Under the pieces are notes generated by a model. The model did no database searches. It saw only the letters and a program-made list of their open reading frames with translations, and was not told the origin of the DNA. DNA of 64,000 bases, taken from assembly GCA_014529385.2 (NCBI GenBank), contig CM043944.1:59570268-59634267 (forward strand). Direction: 5' to 3'. This DNA is from Adiantum capillus-veneris (lineage: Eukaryota > Streptophyta > Polypodiopsida > Polypodiales > Pteridaceae). Within the stretch, counting starts at the first letter, position 1. The number at the start of each line of letters is the position of its first letter. Below, piece by piece: positions 33,871 through 46,917 of this stretch. Both the position numbers and the translations under genes were made by a program.

Positions 33871-36800
33871 GAGGATATGCCCAGCAAGGGCGAGCCAATG
33901 TGGCAGACTTTCACACGGGCTCCATCGTTTTATCGATGCACCTAGGAAAGCGATACGCACAGGGAGAAGGGCCAGAGCATGGACTCTTGGCTATTTTTAC
34001 AAGCTTACAGGGAGATGCAGGGCTCTCTATAGCTTTCTAAAGCCAAGGCAGGAACGCAGCCCAGCCCGCGTTAGAGGCTATTGAAAAAAGCTATCCTGCT
34101 TGGCACTGTCTTGAAGGGCCAAGTTTTGAAAACAACCAGTGAAGCGAGGGCTCAGCGAGGGCGGCCTCTCTTTAGATGGAATCACTTATGCATGCATCTT
34201 GAAGACTGTGGCTCTATGCAAGATGCTGATGTGGGCACAAAAAATAAACAACTATGTTGTTACTCATAGGCTCTTGAAAAGAGGGCTCTCTATAGCTTTG
34301 TAAAGCCAAGGCCCAGGAACGCAGCCCGGCCGCTAGAGGCTGTTGAAAAAAATTGTTGTGCTTGGCACTGTCTTGGAGGCTTGAATGCCAAGTGAAGTGA
34401 GGGCCTCTCTTCAGATGGAATCACCTATGCATGCATCTTGAAGATTGTGGCTCTACGGAAGATGCTGATATGGGCACACGAATTCACAACTATGTTGTTA
34501 GTCAGAGGCTCTTGATAAGAGGTGTCGTGCTTGGTACTGTCTTGGTTGATATGTATGCGAAGGGAGGTTGCAGCCCAGCCGCTAGAAGCTGTTGAAAAAA
34601 GCTGTTGTGCTTGGCACTGTCTTGGAGGCTTGAGTGCCAAGTGAAGCGAGGGCCTCTCTTCAGATGAAAAAAGCTCTCCTTCTTCGCATTGTCTTGAAGG
34701 GCCAAGTTTTGAAAACAACCAGTGAAGCGAGGGCTGAGCAAGGGCGGCCTCTCTATATATGGAATCACTTATGCATGCATCATGAAGACTGTGGCTCTAT
34801 GCAAGATGCTGATGTGGACACAAAAAATTAACAACTATGTTGTTACTCATAGGCTCTTGAAAAGAGGGCTCTCTATAGCTTTGTAAAGCCAAGGCAGGAA
34901 CGCAGCCGGGCCGCTAGAGGTTGTTGAAAAAAACTATTGTGCTTGGCACTGTCTTGGAGGCTTGAGTGCCGCGAGGGCCTCTCTTCAGATGGAATCACCT
35001 ATGCATGCATCTTGAAGATTGTGGCTCTACTCAAGATGTTGATATGGGCACACGAATTTGCAACTATGTTGTTAGTCAGAGGCTCTTGATAAGAGGTGTC
35101 TTCCTTGGCACTGCCTTGGTTGATATGTATGCGAAGAGAGGTCGCAGCCCGGCCGCTAGAGGTTGTTGAAAAAAGCTGTTGTGCTTGGCACTGTCTTGGA
35201 TTCTTGAGTGCCAAGTGAAGTGAGGGCCTCTCTTCAAATGAAAAAAGCTTTCATGCTTCGCCACTATCTTGAAGGGCCAAGTTTTGAAAACAACCAGTGA
35301 AGCGAGGGCTCAGCGAGGGCGGCCTCTCTTTAGATGGAATCACTTATGCATGCATCTTGAAGATTGTGGCTCTATGCAAGATGCTGATGTGGGCACAAAA
35401 AATTAACAACTATGTTGTTACTCATAGGCTCTTGAAAAGAGGGCTCTCTATAGCTTTGTAAAGCCAAGGCACGAACGCAGCCCAGCCGCTAGAGGTTGTT
35501 GAAAAAAATTGTTGTGCTTGGCACTGTCTTGGAGGCTTGAGTGCCAAAGGAAGCGAGGGCCTCTCTTCAGATGGAATCACCTATGCATGTATCTTGAAGA
35601 TTGTGGCTCTACGTAAGATGCTGATATGGGCACATGAGTTTACAACTATGTTGTTAGTCAGAGGCTCTTGATAAGAGGTGTCCTGCTTGGCACTGTCTTG
35701 GTTGATATGTATGCGAAGAGAGGTCGTAGCTCGGCCGGTAGAGGTTGTTGAAGAAAGTTGTTGTGCTTGGCATTGTCTTGGAGGCTTGAGTGCCAAGTGA
35801 AGCGAGGGCCTCTCTTCAGATGGAATCACCTATGCATGCATCTTGAAGATTGTGGCTCTACGCAAGATGCTGATATGGGCACACGAATTCACAACTAGTT
35901 GTTAGTCAAAGGCTCTTGATAAGAGGTGTCATGCTTGGCGTTGTCTTGGTTGATATGTATGAAAAGAGAGGTCTTCTCTCCAGATGGAATCACCTATGCA
36001 TGCATCTTGAAGGCATGCGGCTCTACGCAAGATATTGATATGGGCACAAAAATCACAATTATATTGTTCGTCAGATTCTCTTGAAAAGAGATGTCGTGCT
36101 TGGATCTGTCGGTTGATATGTATGCAAAGTGAGGGCCTCTCTCTAGCTACAATCACCTATGCATGCACCTTGAAGGCATGTGGCTCTACGCAAGATGTTG
36201 ATATGGGCACAAAAATTCACAATTACATTGTTAGTCAAAGGCTGTTGAAAAAAAATGCCATGCTTGGCACTATCTTGGTCAATATGCATGTCAAATATGG
36301 TGCACTTGAGAAAGCACAAAAAGTCCTTGATGAGCTTTCCGTCTGGCACTGATTGTGGGATGTGCGCAACAAGAGCAGCTCCAGAGGCTGTCGTGCTTGG
36401 CAGTGTCTTGGTCGAGATGTATGCCAAATGTGATGTGCTTGAGAAAGCACAAAAGTTGCTTGAGCAGCTTCTTGTCTTGAATGTGGTCTCTTGGAATGCA
36501 TTGATTGTGGGATGTGCGCAAGAAGAGCAGTGCCAAAAATCTCTAGGCTGTTGTTTTCAACAGATGCAAAGCATTGAAATGCATAGGTTGCGGGATATGC
36601 ACAATAGGAGCAGGTCTAGAAATCTCTAGAATGTTTTCCACTTCCTACGCATAGTGTGGACTCTTGGAATCCACTGACTGCAGTATTTTCCACAGGAGAA
36701 AACTTAGTCTATTTACACCAAATGCAATCGCGTACGCGTGGATCTTGAAGGCATGTTGCTCTACACAAGATGCTCATATGGACACAAAAATTGAGATTGA

Positions 36801-37700
36801 TATTGTCAGTCACGGGCTATTGATGAAAAAATATGTCGTGCTTGGCAATGCCTTGGTCGATATGTATGCCAGATGTGGTGAGCTTGAGAAAGCACAAAAA
36901 GTGCTTGAGGAGATTCTTGCAAGGAATGTCGCCTCTTTGAATGCACTGATTGTGGGATGTGCGCAACAAGAGCAGGGCCAGAAAGAGCTAGGATGTTTTC
37001 AGCGGAAGCAAAGCATTGGAATGCACTGGTTGCAGGATACACACAACAGGAAGCAGATGCAAACGAAAGGCTTCTCTACAAATGCATTCACCTATGCTTG
37101 CACCTTGAAGGCCAGTGGCCTTATGCAAGCTGTTGACATGGGTGAGAGAATTAACGATGATAAGATACTTGGTTTGGCGTTGTTGGTAAGCCTATGTCGT
37201 TCTTGGTAGTGCTTGGTTGATATGTATGCCAAATGTGGTATTGTCATGAAATGTCGCCTCTTGGAATGCACTGATTGCGGGATGTGTGCAACAAGACCAA
37301 GGCCAGAAAGCTCTAGGCTATTTTCAACGGATGCAAAGCATTGGAATGCATCGGTCATGGGATACACACAACATGAGTAGTGCTTAAAAGCTCTAGGCTA
37401 TTTTCAGCTTCCTATCCGGAGTGTGGACTCTTGGAATGTACTGATTGTGGGATTTTGCCCATAGGAGAAAGCTCTAGTTTGTTTTTGCCACATGCAATCA
37501 CCTACATATTCATCTTGAAGGCATGTGGCTCTACGCAAGATGCTGATATGGGCAAATTATTCACAATTATATTGTTAGTTAGAGTCTATTAAAAAAAGAT
37601 GCCGTCCTTGGCATTGTCTTGGTCGATATGAATGCTAAATGTTGCCTCTTGAAATGCATTGATTGCGAGATGTGCGCAATAGGGTGAAAGCATGAATAGG
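33870..37700 (+). repeat. Irregular array of decayed PPR modules
   Basis: DNA copies of a PPR module repeat at uneven spacing of about 240-440 bp. Each has words such as CCTATGCATGCATCTTGAAG, TGTGGCTCTACGCAAGATG, GATATGGGCACA and TTGGTTGATATGTATGCGAA, matching YACILK, CGSTQDADMGT and LVDMYAK. Between 34.1 and 36.0 kb the copies are most alike and are joined by a non-PPR spacer (GCTTGGCACTGTCTTGGAGG, GCCGCTAGAGG). From 36.1 kb on they look more like ordinary PPR remains. Stops and indels occur in every copy. This is pseudogene DNA amplified as if it were a satellite. Confidence 0.85.
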
Positions 37701-37890
37701 TAGAAAGCTATATATGTGATATAATTAAATAGCATAGCATGACATTGGGGGTGTGGTCACTGGTGCCATATTTCAGACGTCCAAATTTATATTCTAAAAA
37801 ATGTTATACTAAAAAATTCAGCCTTCACACACCCACTTTGTTTCATGAGTAGTTGGCAATTTCAAACACCGTGCCCCCCGACCCCCCGCC

Positions 37891-37921
37891 TCTCTCTCTC
37901 TCTCTCTCTCGCGCTCTCTCT
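37891..37921. repeat. (CT)n microsatellite
   Basis: CT array about 430 bp upstream of the locus B1 start codon. A pyrimidine tract there could be a 5' UTR or promoter element, but this is not shown. Confidence 0.9.
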
Positions 37922-38350
37922 TGCGCGCATGCTCAAGGTCTACTGTGCTTAGATCTTCTACTGTGCAAGCTTGGCTGCTTCAAGGACGATTGCAGTAACC
38001 GCTCTCTTCTCTTCGAGGTATGTCTCTCCCATTGAACATGTACACTCTCTACTCCTTGAGCACGCGCGCCCCACCTGGGATCATTTAGCTACATTAAGCT
38101 GCATTTGGAGCTGCATGAGTGCCACACCTTGCTCATTTGCAACAAGAGGCGAGCTCCCGAGGTAATTTGCTAGTCCACAATCTGCATGCAATCTTGGGGC
38201 AAATCCCATAGCACATCACCTTGAATGCCCTGCTTACAAGAGCAGGCCCATGAAGTTCTTGTTTCTTTTTAGCAGGGATGATAAGCGAGGGCACACCACA
38301 TCTCATGAGTTCATTGGATGATTTGCAGGTATATCACTTGAGACTGCATC

Positions 38351-41300
38351 ATGGCACCTTCCTCAAAGCATCCAATTCAAGCAAGCAGCAGTCTAGTTAG
38401 GAACATTGAACCACCTCTGCATACGAAGTTTTGTCGTCTTGCTGAGGAATTTCATATGGAGAGTGGATTGCCATTGGAGGGAGTTGATCCGCGTAGCTTG
38501 ACAGGAAACAATGACATCTCTGAGGAGGACTGGGAAGCTGTCTTTATATGCCCAAAGCCTTCTGTTCCGGGTAGCCAGAAGAAAGTGAAGGCATACCATG
38601 CTCGGTCGGAGTTCTTACAAAAGCTTGTGTGGAGACACTGAGATGTCTACCAGGAGGGTCCCTTCATGTATGAAGTAGGGACTCAATTTGCAAAGGCCTT
38701 TGCATTGGAAAACTGCAGTGAATCTAGCAAACATCAAATTTCTTGGGCTATCTTTGCAGAGAGGGCAATGAGAGCCTCAGAAGAAAGACACAACTTGCAA
38801 AACAAGATCAAGAGGTGGGAAGAGCAGATGAGTGGTAGAGGGAGAGGTTCCAAAACCATTGCTGCCTCTACCAGATCATCAGTGAAAATAGAAGGTACGT
38901 ATGTACCATTGTCAAGCGTGCCTACAGGAGGATGCCTGGTACAATTGGCAGAGGAGGATAGCAGGGCACTTGTAGAAATGAAGAATATTGCAGAGGGCAG
39001 ATTGCAAGACTATAAGTCAAGACTTGAGGGTGCAAAGAAGCAGGTAGAGGATCAAGTCAGAGAATTGCATAGGGCTGAGGGTGCTCAAAGCTCAAACACT
39101 TTGTCCATAAAGTTGCAAACGGAGATTGATTGCGTGCAAGACCCTGTAGCTCGACAACGCCTGATTGATTTGATTGGACAGTTCTTGAGTACTACTAGAG
39201 AGAACATTGCTGAATTAGAAGCCAATGTGGCTAAAGCAAAGGTGCATACCCTCCTACATGTGCTTCACTTTGTTTTGGAGTATGTGGTTCACTTCCATGT
39301 GGTTATGTGGTTAGAGTGTTATGGATTGTATGGTTATGTGTTGTATGAGCATATTCTATTTCTGCTATGTGCTATATGGACACAACATAGCCATCATCTT
39401 CATGGAGTGGGTGGTTATATGCTATGTGCTATGTGCTATATGGTCACAACATAGCCATCATCTTCATGGAGTGGGTGGTTATATGCTATGTGTGGTTATG
39501 TGCTATGTGCTTTATAGTTCAATCTAGGTGCAGCATGTTCACAATAGTACCCTCATCTATTTGGAATGTGTGTGATTCTATGCTATGTGCTTTGTGTGGT
39601 TATGTGCTATGTGATACATAGCACAATGGACATGTGTAATATGTGCTATATAGCATACCTGTATGCTATATGCTCACAGTATAGCCCTGAAGTGTGTGTT
39701 AAATATTGATATGTGCTACATAGCACAATCTTTTTATGTGCTATGTGCTAAATAGCACATTTTGTGTGTTATATGTTCACAATATAGCCCTGGAGTGTGT
39801 GGAATAGTGAATTGTGCTATATAGCACAATCTCTATTTTTGCTATGTGCTACATAGCACATCTCTAATTGTGATATGTGCTACATAGCACAATATTTGTG
39901 CTATATGCTATGTACTATGTTTCATATATCCCACTGCATATCATATACCCAACAAGATTGTGCTATATAGCATATAGAGAAAATGTTTGGGCTATATCTG
40001 GTATTTTAAAAAGTCTCTCTGCTATGATCTACAGTGCATACTCTATGTAGCACTTATAGCACATTATACTTGGACTATGCTATGTGCTATATAGCACAGT
40101 GCATATCATATACCACATCAAGCTTGTGTTTATAGCATATAGAGTAAGTGCTTGTCTTATATGTGGTATTGCAAATAAGGGATAAGATTCACGCTGCATA
40201 TTCTTTTCAGCAATCTGCTTTTGTTGGGTTATTGAAACTTAAATTAGATGTGTTGTCTTCTTTGTTTCACTGGCACTACTTGCAGAAGTAGAGACCAACA
40301 TAGCACAGGAATCAGAGCACTTTAAATTTTGTGTTACCATGGAGAGGACTTCACATAACGTGGGAGCCAGTTTGATGAAGCCTTTTCCTCCTGTGGATTT
40401 TAAGCAGATCATTAGCGAGGTGGCACTTAATGGGTTCTACCATTGTGTAGGATGTGGATTCCCGTTCGATGCCAGAAGCTTGGATGTATTCTCCCTGCCT
40501 TGTACCCATGTGTACCATATGCTATGCTTCGCGCATGTATGTAGGGGCTATGGATATTGTGTTGCACTAGATTGCAACATGTCTGTTCCCCCTAGAGCTA
40601 AGCATATGATTGGTCTGAAGGTGAAGAGTGAGATGAAAGAATCAAGTGCAGGTAGTCACTATGTCAATTATTTACTACTACTATTGAAGGCCCACTTTCC
40701 ATTGGTAGTTTAAACTCTTGCATTTAATGAAATCATTGTAGGTACAGACATTGCAGCAGATACCTGTATACAAGAATCATTGAGGACAAAAATAGAGAGA
40801 GTCTCTACGCACGCCACTGGTAGGTATCAAAATCAGTATTTATGTGTGTATTTTGGGATACTCCAAGTGAGACTTTGTAAATAGCTTGCTTTGTAGAAAA
40901 ATCATCGCATGCTTGCTCTAACAAGACGATGCATTCCACAAGGAAGAATGGCCTGATTACCCTAGGGATGCAACCAGGCCTTGAAGCGGAGTCTACCCGC
41001 AGGATGCAGCCAGCCCTTGAAGCGGAGTCTGCCGTAGGGGATGCAGTACGTGGAGTAGTTGAAGACATCTTGATGGCAAAGTCTTCTACAGTCAAATCAC
41101 CTAGGCAACAACTAACTCCAAGAAGGCTATTGCGTTCTCCGTTGAGTGCCAAAGCATCACCAAGTGTGGACACTAGAGATGATGCATCAGATGAGGCAGT
41201 TGCAGATGCGGTGAAAGTAACACCCCCTCCAGCGGGGAAGAAGCCAACACCAAAGCGCAAGAAATTGACTCCCAAGAACTTAGGTGGAAGTACCACAATG

Positions 41301-41354
41301 GATATACCTCTTGATTCATTTAGGAAGAGAAAGAAACCAAATGCAAAGCAATGA
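38351..41354 (+). pseudogene. Locus B1: coiled-coil / RING-like protein, 4 exons, one nonsense codon
   Basis: Function unknown; best-preserved member of the family also seen at locus A. Exons inferred from splice consensus are 38351-39241, 40309-40651 (acceptor CACAG), 40742-40819 and 40897-41354, all phase-compatible, giving about 589 residues. Exon 1: conserved helical module (TKFCRLAEEFH, AFALENC, SWAIFAERAMRAS, IKRWEEQ), then a long coiled coil to AELEANVAKAK. Exon 2: zinc motif CVGCGFPFDARSLD, PCTHVYHMLCF and YCVALDC. This is a RING-like spacing of Cys and His ligands, but the final pair is C-x4-C. The last exon is basic and ends FRKRKKPNAKQ, a possible nuclear signal. The only break is TGA at 38639-38641 (CGA-to-TGA fits), after which the frame continues. 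A recent pseudogene, or an assembly or base-calling error at one site, would explain it. Confidence 0.72.
39242..40308. repeat. Palindromic minisatellite in intron 1 of B1
   Basis: The core unit is the 16-bp perfect palindrome TGTGCTATATAGCACA and relatives (TGTGCTACATAGCACA, ATGTGCTAAATAGCACAT), with about ten copies between 39640 and 40130. It is preceded by a GGTTATATGCTATGTGC-type tandem repeat (39300-39620). The whole lies between a GT donor (39242) and CAG acceptors (40285 or 40308). It occupies the same intron as the unrelated minisatellite in locus A. Confidence 0.85.
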
Positions 41355-41567
41355 GTGTGTTTTTTTGTAACTTCATGCAATTAGAAGATGTTTTTAGAAG
41401 GCATGTGCAATCCATTGCACCCCTATTGTATCCATGCTCATTGATGAATCAAGTGTTGGAATTTGTTAGTGACATGTCTCTTAATTCTTTGCATCGAGTA
41501 GTTGCAAACTATTTGATTTATTTTTTGTACATGTTTAGTAATATGTTTCTACTTTCTCTTGTCGTAG

Positions 41568-44170
41568 ATAATCAAGAAGCTGAAAAAAGAGGAACTTGCA
41601 TGAGACGCACTCGCTCTTCAGGGTTTCTAGATGAGGGGTCTTTAGGTTCACTGGCTCAATCTTATCCTGTGAAGAATCCAAGAAGGGGTGCTACAGCTTC
41701 CAGGGGGGTTATAGGCAGAAAAAAAGTGTCTTTTGATACAGTTGAGGGGTCTGTAGGTTCACTGGCTCAGTCTTATCCTGTGAAGAATCCAAGACGGGGT
41801 GCTACAGCTTCCAGGGGGTTACAGGCAAAAAAAAAGAGTCTTTTGATACAGTTGATCCCTGCACACCTACTAGTACTGCTGAATTTTTTCCAAATGTGCC
41901 TAATGCAGTTGATGTGCAGGTTGTGCATGATGATGTGCATACAGATGTTGACCGTGCTAAACTTGAAAAGGGTACATTACCCACCCCCACCACAGTTGAA
42001 TCTGGCACAGATGCCATTGATGATGCTATGGTAGTTGATGCTGCATAGATGCCATTGCTGATGCTACGCTAGTTGAGGCCTGCACAAATGACATTGTGTA
42101 TGCTATGGAAGTTGATGCTCGCACAGATTCTGCTGCTGATGGAAATGTTAATGATGGTGGAACAGAAAGTGTTGTTCATGCTATCATAGATTCCCTTCTT
42201 GATGTAGTTGTGGCTATGGGTACAGATGCCACTGTTGAATCTGGCACAGATGCCATTGATGATGCTACCAGAGTTGATGCCTGCACAGATGCCATTGTTG
42301 ATGCTACGGTAGTTGATGCCTGCACAAATGACATTGTGGATGCTATGGAAGTTGATGCTCACACACATGCTGCTGCTGATGGCAATGTTAATGATGCTGG
42401 AACATAAAGTATTGTTTATGTTGTCATAGATGCCCTTCTTGATGCAGTTTTGGCTATGGGTACAGATGCCACTATTGAATCTGGCATAGATGCCATTGAT
42501 GACGCTACCACATTTGATGCCTGCACAGATTCCATTGCTGATGCTACGGTAGTTGATGCCTGCACAAATGACATTGTGGATGCTATGGAAGTTGATGCTA
42601 GCACAGATGCTGCTGCTGATGGCAATGTTAATGATGGTGGAACCAGAAAGTATTGTTCATGTTGTCATAGATGCCCTTCTTGATGCAGTTGTGCCTACGG
42701 GTACAGATGCCACTGTTGAGGATACTAGAGGCATGGGTAAGGAGGTCCTCATTGAGAGAGAAGCTGGAACACGTGAGGCAGTGGGTGCAAGTGATGTCAC
42801 AACTCAAGCCCAGGTGGTCTGTCCAAGTGATGCAGCTGATGACATTGTTGATGCAGAGGAGGCAAAGGGTACAGATGCCGCTGTTGAAGATATGGGAGGC
42901 TTGGATGAGGAGTACCTCACTAAGAGAGTACATGGAATAGGCTAAGCAGTGGGTAACGGTGATGTTGCGGCTTCTGCCGACACAGCTGAGGCATACGACA
43001 GAGTAGTTCAATCGGGAGAGGCAATGGGAGAAGTTCTCGTGGCTGCTACGGACATGAAAGAGGCAAATGCACATAATACAATTGAGGCATGTATAGAGAA
43101 AAAGAATGAGGCAGGGAAAGGCGCAGAGGTGCCCACTGACAGAGCAGCTCAATCGAGAGAGGCAATGGGAGAACATTTCATGGCTGCTGTGGACACGAAA
43201 GAGGCAGTTGCACATGATACAACTGAGTCTTGTACAGATACCACTATTGGGAATACCAAAGGTAAAAGTCCAAAGGTCCCTATGGGTCGAGCGACTGCTA
43301 ACAGATACAGATGAGGCAGGTACAAAGAATGCTGATAAAGAGGCCAAAAATGGACATGAATTTGAGAGGCAAGAGAGGCCGTGTCTTGTGGTAATGCCAG
43401 TACAGATTGTTGCACTGTCTCCTGCGTCTTTTGAGGACAAGAAGAGAAGGGACAATTTATGCATCATACTGGATGTGAATGGGCTTCTCATAAGGAGGTA
43501 TAAGGTCTCCTTCTACAAAGGAATAGCGAGAAGCAGTATTCCTGATTGGGCAAGATCAAGGTATCAGGTAGTCACTGCGCCAAATGCTACAGGAAAGATG
43601 CAATTTGAATATGTGGTCAGGCCCAATGCATCAATATTTTTGCATGCACTGCTGCAAAGAGCACAAGTTGCACTATGGAGCTGCATGACTCAGGACAATC
43701 TAGCACTTGCTTTGAGTGCATGCTTTCCTAGGCTGAACAAACAGCATTTCCTCGATATTATCGGTCAAGAGGGGTGTAGAGAGGCGAGCTTCAATCTAAA
43801 TGAAGTTCCTGGGATCCCTCCATGTAGAGATAATGCAAAGCCCATATTTTTCAAGTGTTTGAAAGACTTTTGGAAGCACCATCCTAAGTTCAACTCTGAT
43901 AATACACTGGTGGTGGATGACACACTCTACAAGTGTCTGCTCAACCCTCCCGGGACTTGTGTCTGTCCTACTTCATTTGAACCAACAGATATTTGTCAGT
44001 CCCCAATTTACCTGGTTAGCACATTGTTCCCTTGGTTAGTCAAGTGGACAGTCTCACCCAGCCCTAATGCTTATGCAAAGATGAACCAGTTTGAAAATCC
44101 TTCGAACAGTGTGTCTACTCGTGTCATCAGCCACTATAGAAGTCAACGAGAAGTATGTAAGGAAGTTTGA
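41568..44170 (+). pseudogene. Locus B2: acidic tandem-repeat region plus FCP1-like HAD domain
   Basis: Downstream of B1 on the same strand and possibly once part of it. After an acceptor at 41567 come two copies of a 38-residue block (SLAQSYPVKNPRRGATA), an Asp/Ala/Val-rich region made of 80-residue repeats, and Glu/Ala-rich linkers. An FCP1/NLI-interacting-factor-type HAD domain follows in another frame (about 43380-44170). HAD motif I reads LCIILDVNGLL, with Asn where active FCP1/SCP phosphatases have the second Asp. WARSRYQVV and YVVRPNASIFL follow, then ALWSC (motif II region) and LVVDDTLYKC (motif III). Breaks: a poly(A)-linked frameshift near 41830, TAA at 42406, a frameshift near 42645, TAA at 42943 and a frameshift near 43300. 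It is non-functional as it stands. Confidence 0.7.
41990..42720 (+). repeat. 240-bp coding minisatellite (80-residue unit)
   Basis: Words at 42102, 42342 and 42582 (GCTATGGAAGTTGATGCT) are exactly 240 bp apart, about three copies in all. Each unit holds 39-bp sub-repeats that encode 13-residue blocks: DATRVDACTDAIV, DATVVDACTNDIV, DAMEVDAHTHAAA. All periods are multiples of three, so the array arose while coding. TAA at 42406 replaces GAA of copy 1, and a 1-bp insertion near 42645 shifts copy 3. Confidence 0.93.
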
Positions 44171-44500
44171 TTGTGGTTATGGAATCATGTATACAGCATT
44201 TTGTGCACTGAATGTACTTGCGATTACTATACAAAAAACTGACCTGTAAGACCATATTAGGTAAAGTGGGAAAATCCCAATTCCCAGGTTGGACAACTTT
44301 CAATATATCATGTACAAAATATAGAGATTTTGTCAAAAATTTGAGTTTTCTTAAGGTCTCATTCCACTTTATGCACATACAATACACAATGAAAACAACT
44401 AAAATACCATGGTTTCAATCAATTGGATTATTAGGAGACGAGTATATTGCATCCATTATCGTTGTCTATGTTCTACTGTCCTACCTACAACTTATCTCAA
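44171..44500. other. Spacer between B2 and the first array block
   Basis: No gene recognised. Array-like sequence in reverse orientation (GGTCCACCACTTGTCCAAG) first appears at 44522. Confidence 0.6.
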
Positions 44501-44521
44501 CATGGAGAGCTTGGTTTCTAG

Positions 44522-46200
44522 GTCCACCACTTGTCCAAGTTAATGTAAAAGTGACTCAAGGTTCACAACTTGTGAAAGCAAGGATCCATTGAGGAATACA
44601 ATCCACTTGGCTGTTTTTCCTTAATTTATTGCATGTGACATTCAAGCAAGGTCCACTTCTAATCTATAACTTCTTAATTTGAGGCATGGGGCATACATAA
44701 AATATGTAGCATATGCTCTATTGCCTCATAGGAAGGCTGGTTTCAAGGTGCACTTATCCATGCTAGCCTATCTTGGAGAAATGATGGAGCTTGCTTCTCT
44801 CCTTGTTTCAATGGAGACTAGCTTGGACAAGTGGTGGACCTTTGCTTCTCTCTATGTTTCAATAGAGTTAGCTTGGACAAGTGGTGATCTTGGAACAAAA
44901 CCCCCATGTAAAACATATCATGGGTATTCCAAGTGATTAGAAAGATTACCATTTAAGATATAACCTTATAGGTTGGACAAATGGAGCTTGGCTTGGAGAA
45001 ATGGTGGACCTTTGATTCTCTCCATGTTTCAATGGAGCCTATCTTGGAGAAATGGTGGAGCTTGCTTCTGTCCATGTTTCGATGGAGCCTAGCTGGAACA
45101 GTTGGTGGACCTTTGCTTCTCTCTATGTTTCAATAGAGTTAGCTTAGACACATGGTGGATCTTCAAACTAAGCCAACTAATATCAATGTTTCCTAGCTTG
45201 GACAAGTGGTGGAGTGTTTCTCTACTCCATGTTTCAATGGATCTTAGCTTGGACAAGTGTTGGACCTTAAAACAAAAACCCCATGTACAACATAGAATGA
45301 ATTTTCTAGATTTCAATGGAGTCTAGATTTAACAAATGGTGGAGCTTGTCTTCATCCATGTTTCAATGAAACTAGCTTGGACAAGTGGTGGACCTTGTAA
45401 CAAACCCCCCCATGTACAACATATCATTGGTTTTCTAAGTGATGGGAAGGAATACCATTCAAGATATAAACTTATAGCTTGGATAAGTAGTTGACTTTAA
45501 AACCAAATTCATCATAATACAATGAAATACAGGTTAGCCAATTCCTAAATCTTGAGACCAAACCTCCCATGCTATTAGAGATAATACATTGGATAAGTGG
45601 TGGACCTTCTATTATTTTCCCATGCCTAGTTTAGACTACCGGTACACTTTGTAGCTATAAAGGTTGGACGAGTTGTGGAGCCTTGTTTCTATCCATGTTT
45701 TAATGGATCCTAGATTGGACAAGTGGTGGACCTTGGAAAAAAGCTTCCATGTACAAAATATATGAGGTTTTCCATGTTTTAATGGAACCTATCTTGGACA
45801 AATGGTGAAGCTTGCTTCTCTCCATGTTGATTTTGGAACTACCTTAGACAAGTGGTGGAGCTTTGCTTTTCTACTCTTCATAATACAATGAAGTATAGGT
45901 TGGTTACATGGTGAATCTTAAGGCCAAACCTCCCATTTTACTAGAGATGATAGGTTGGACAAGTGGATCAACCTTCTATTATTTCTCCATGACTATATTG
46001 GACAATTAGTAGACCTAACATCTCTCTATGTTGTCTAGAGATAAGCTTGGACAAGTGATGGACCCTGCTTCTCTCTTCCCTTGGTTTACTAGTTTGAAGA
46101 CTTAGTATATATACTTTCTTAGATCTAGCTTGAACAAGTGGTGGACCTTGTATCCACAATCTTAATTCATTACAAAAAAGTATATGAAAAAATAACATAG
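44522..46200 (+). repeat. Array block L1 (GGACAAGTGGTGGACC, forward)
   Basis: Tandem monomers of about 50-60 bp carrying TTGGACAAGTGGTGGACCTT, with CTCCATGTTTCAATGGAGCC between them, grouped into larger units. It ends in a terminal module (GTTGTCTAG, CTTCCCTTGGTTTACTAG, TTAGATCTAGC, then CTTAATTCATTACAAAAAAG to about 46190). The same module ends block L2 and, inverted, block R. One reversed monomer stands at the left edge. Confidence 0.9.
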
Positions 46201-46710
46201 GAATCTTGGTTTGAAGGTCAAGCAATTAGGTTCCAAATGCACATAATAATATATTTTCCACCCATAATAAAAGAAAGTTAAATATGTTATTATCAAATTG
46301 ACAAAGGTAACGTCCAAGAATTCTACCTTTGCATCTTGTCAGATCTAAATCTTCATCAAGGCGACATGCATGTATACATCAACTTTCAAGCCATTCAAGA
46401 ATACATGCACTTAGATTCCATAGTTTTGTTTTCAAAGTCTTTTAGGTTCTAAAACTCTTTCACGTAAAGTATGTAATGAAAAATTTCTTGAAGCAAACAT
46501 TTGTGCCCAAGAAAAAGATCCCTCTCACATATTTAAAGTCCATGAATTCTCTGATCCATACTTACAAGTTTTATTTTGACATCAAACATCAATTCTCTCA
46601 TAGTTACAAATAAATGCAACCTCGATATGAATTGAAAAAAAATGAATTTCTTTTACTATATGACCCAACATAGGCCCCAATCAAATAAAAAATGAGTCTC
46701 CAAAAATTTG

Positions 46711-46802
46711 GGTGCACTCTAGCAATACATCAGAGTCCCCTTACAATAGGATGCACTCCAATAGTACATTGAAGTCCCCTTAGAGTAGGGTGCACTCCAT
46801 TC
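46711..46802 (+). repeat. Short tandem repeat (GTGCACTCCA...GTCCCCTTA)
   Basis: About two and a half copies of a 40-45 bp unit lie in the 3' flank of locus D. Confidence 0.75.
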
Positions 46803-46917
46803 AAGTGTTCATAAAATTGACACACCTTTGTTTTTTTATAAAAAAGACTATATCAAATTATACAAATGTTGAAAGATACACACTAGAATAAAAAAAGCAT
46901 CTTATGGCCATATTTAT

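Noticed and set aside
39321-39621. Short open frames after exon 1 of B1
   Set aside because: They translate the tandem repeat in intron 1, beyond a good GT donor at 39242.
42628-43491. 287-codon minus-strand frame
   Set aside because: It is antisense to the B2 acidic repeat and linkers. Composition and frame follow the repeat, with no domain.
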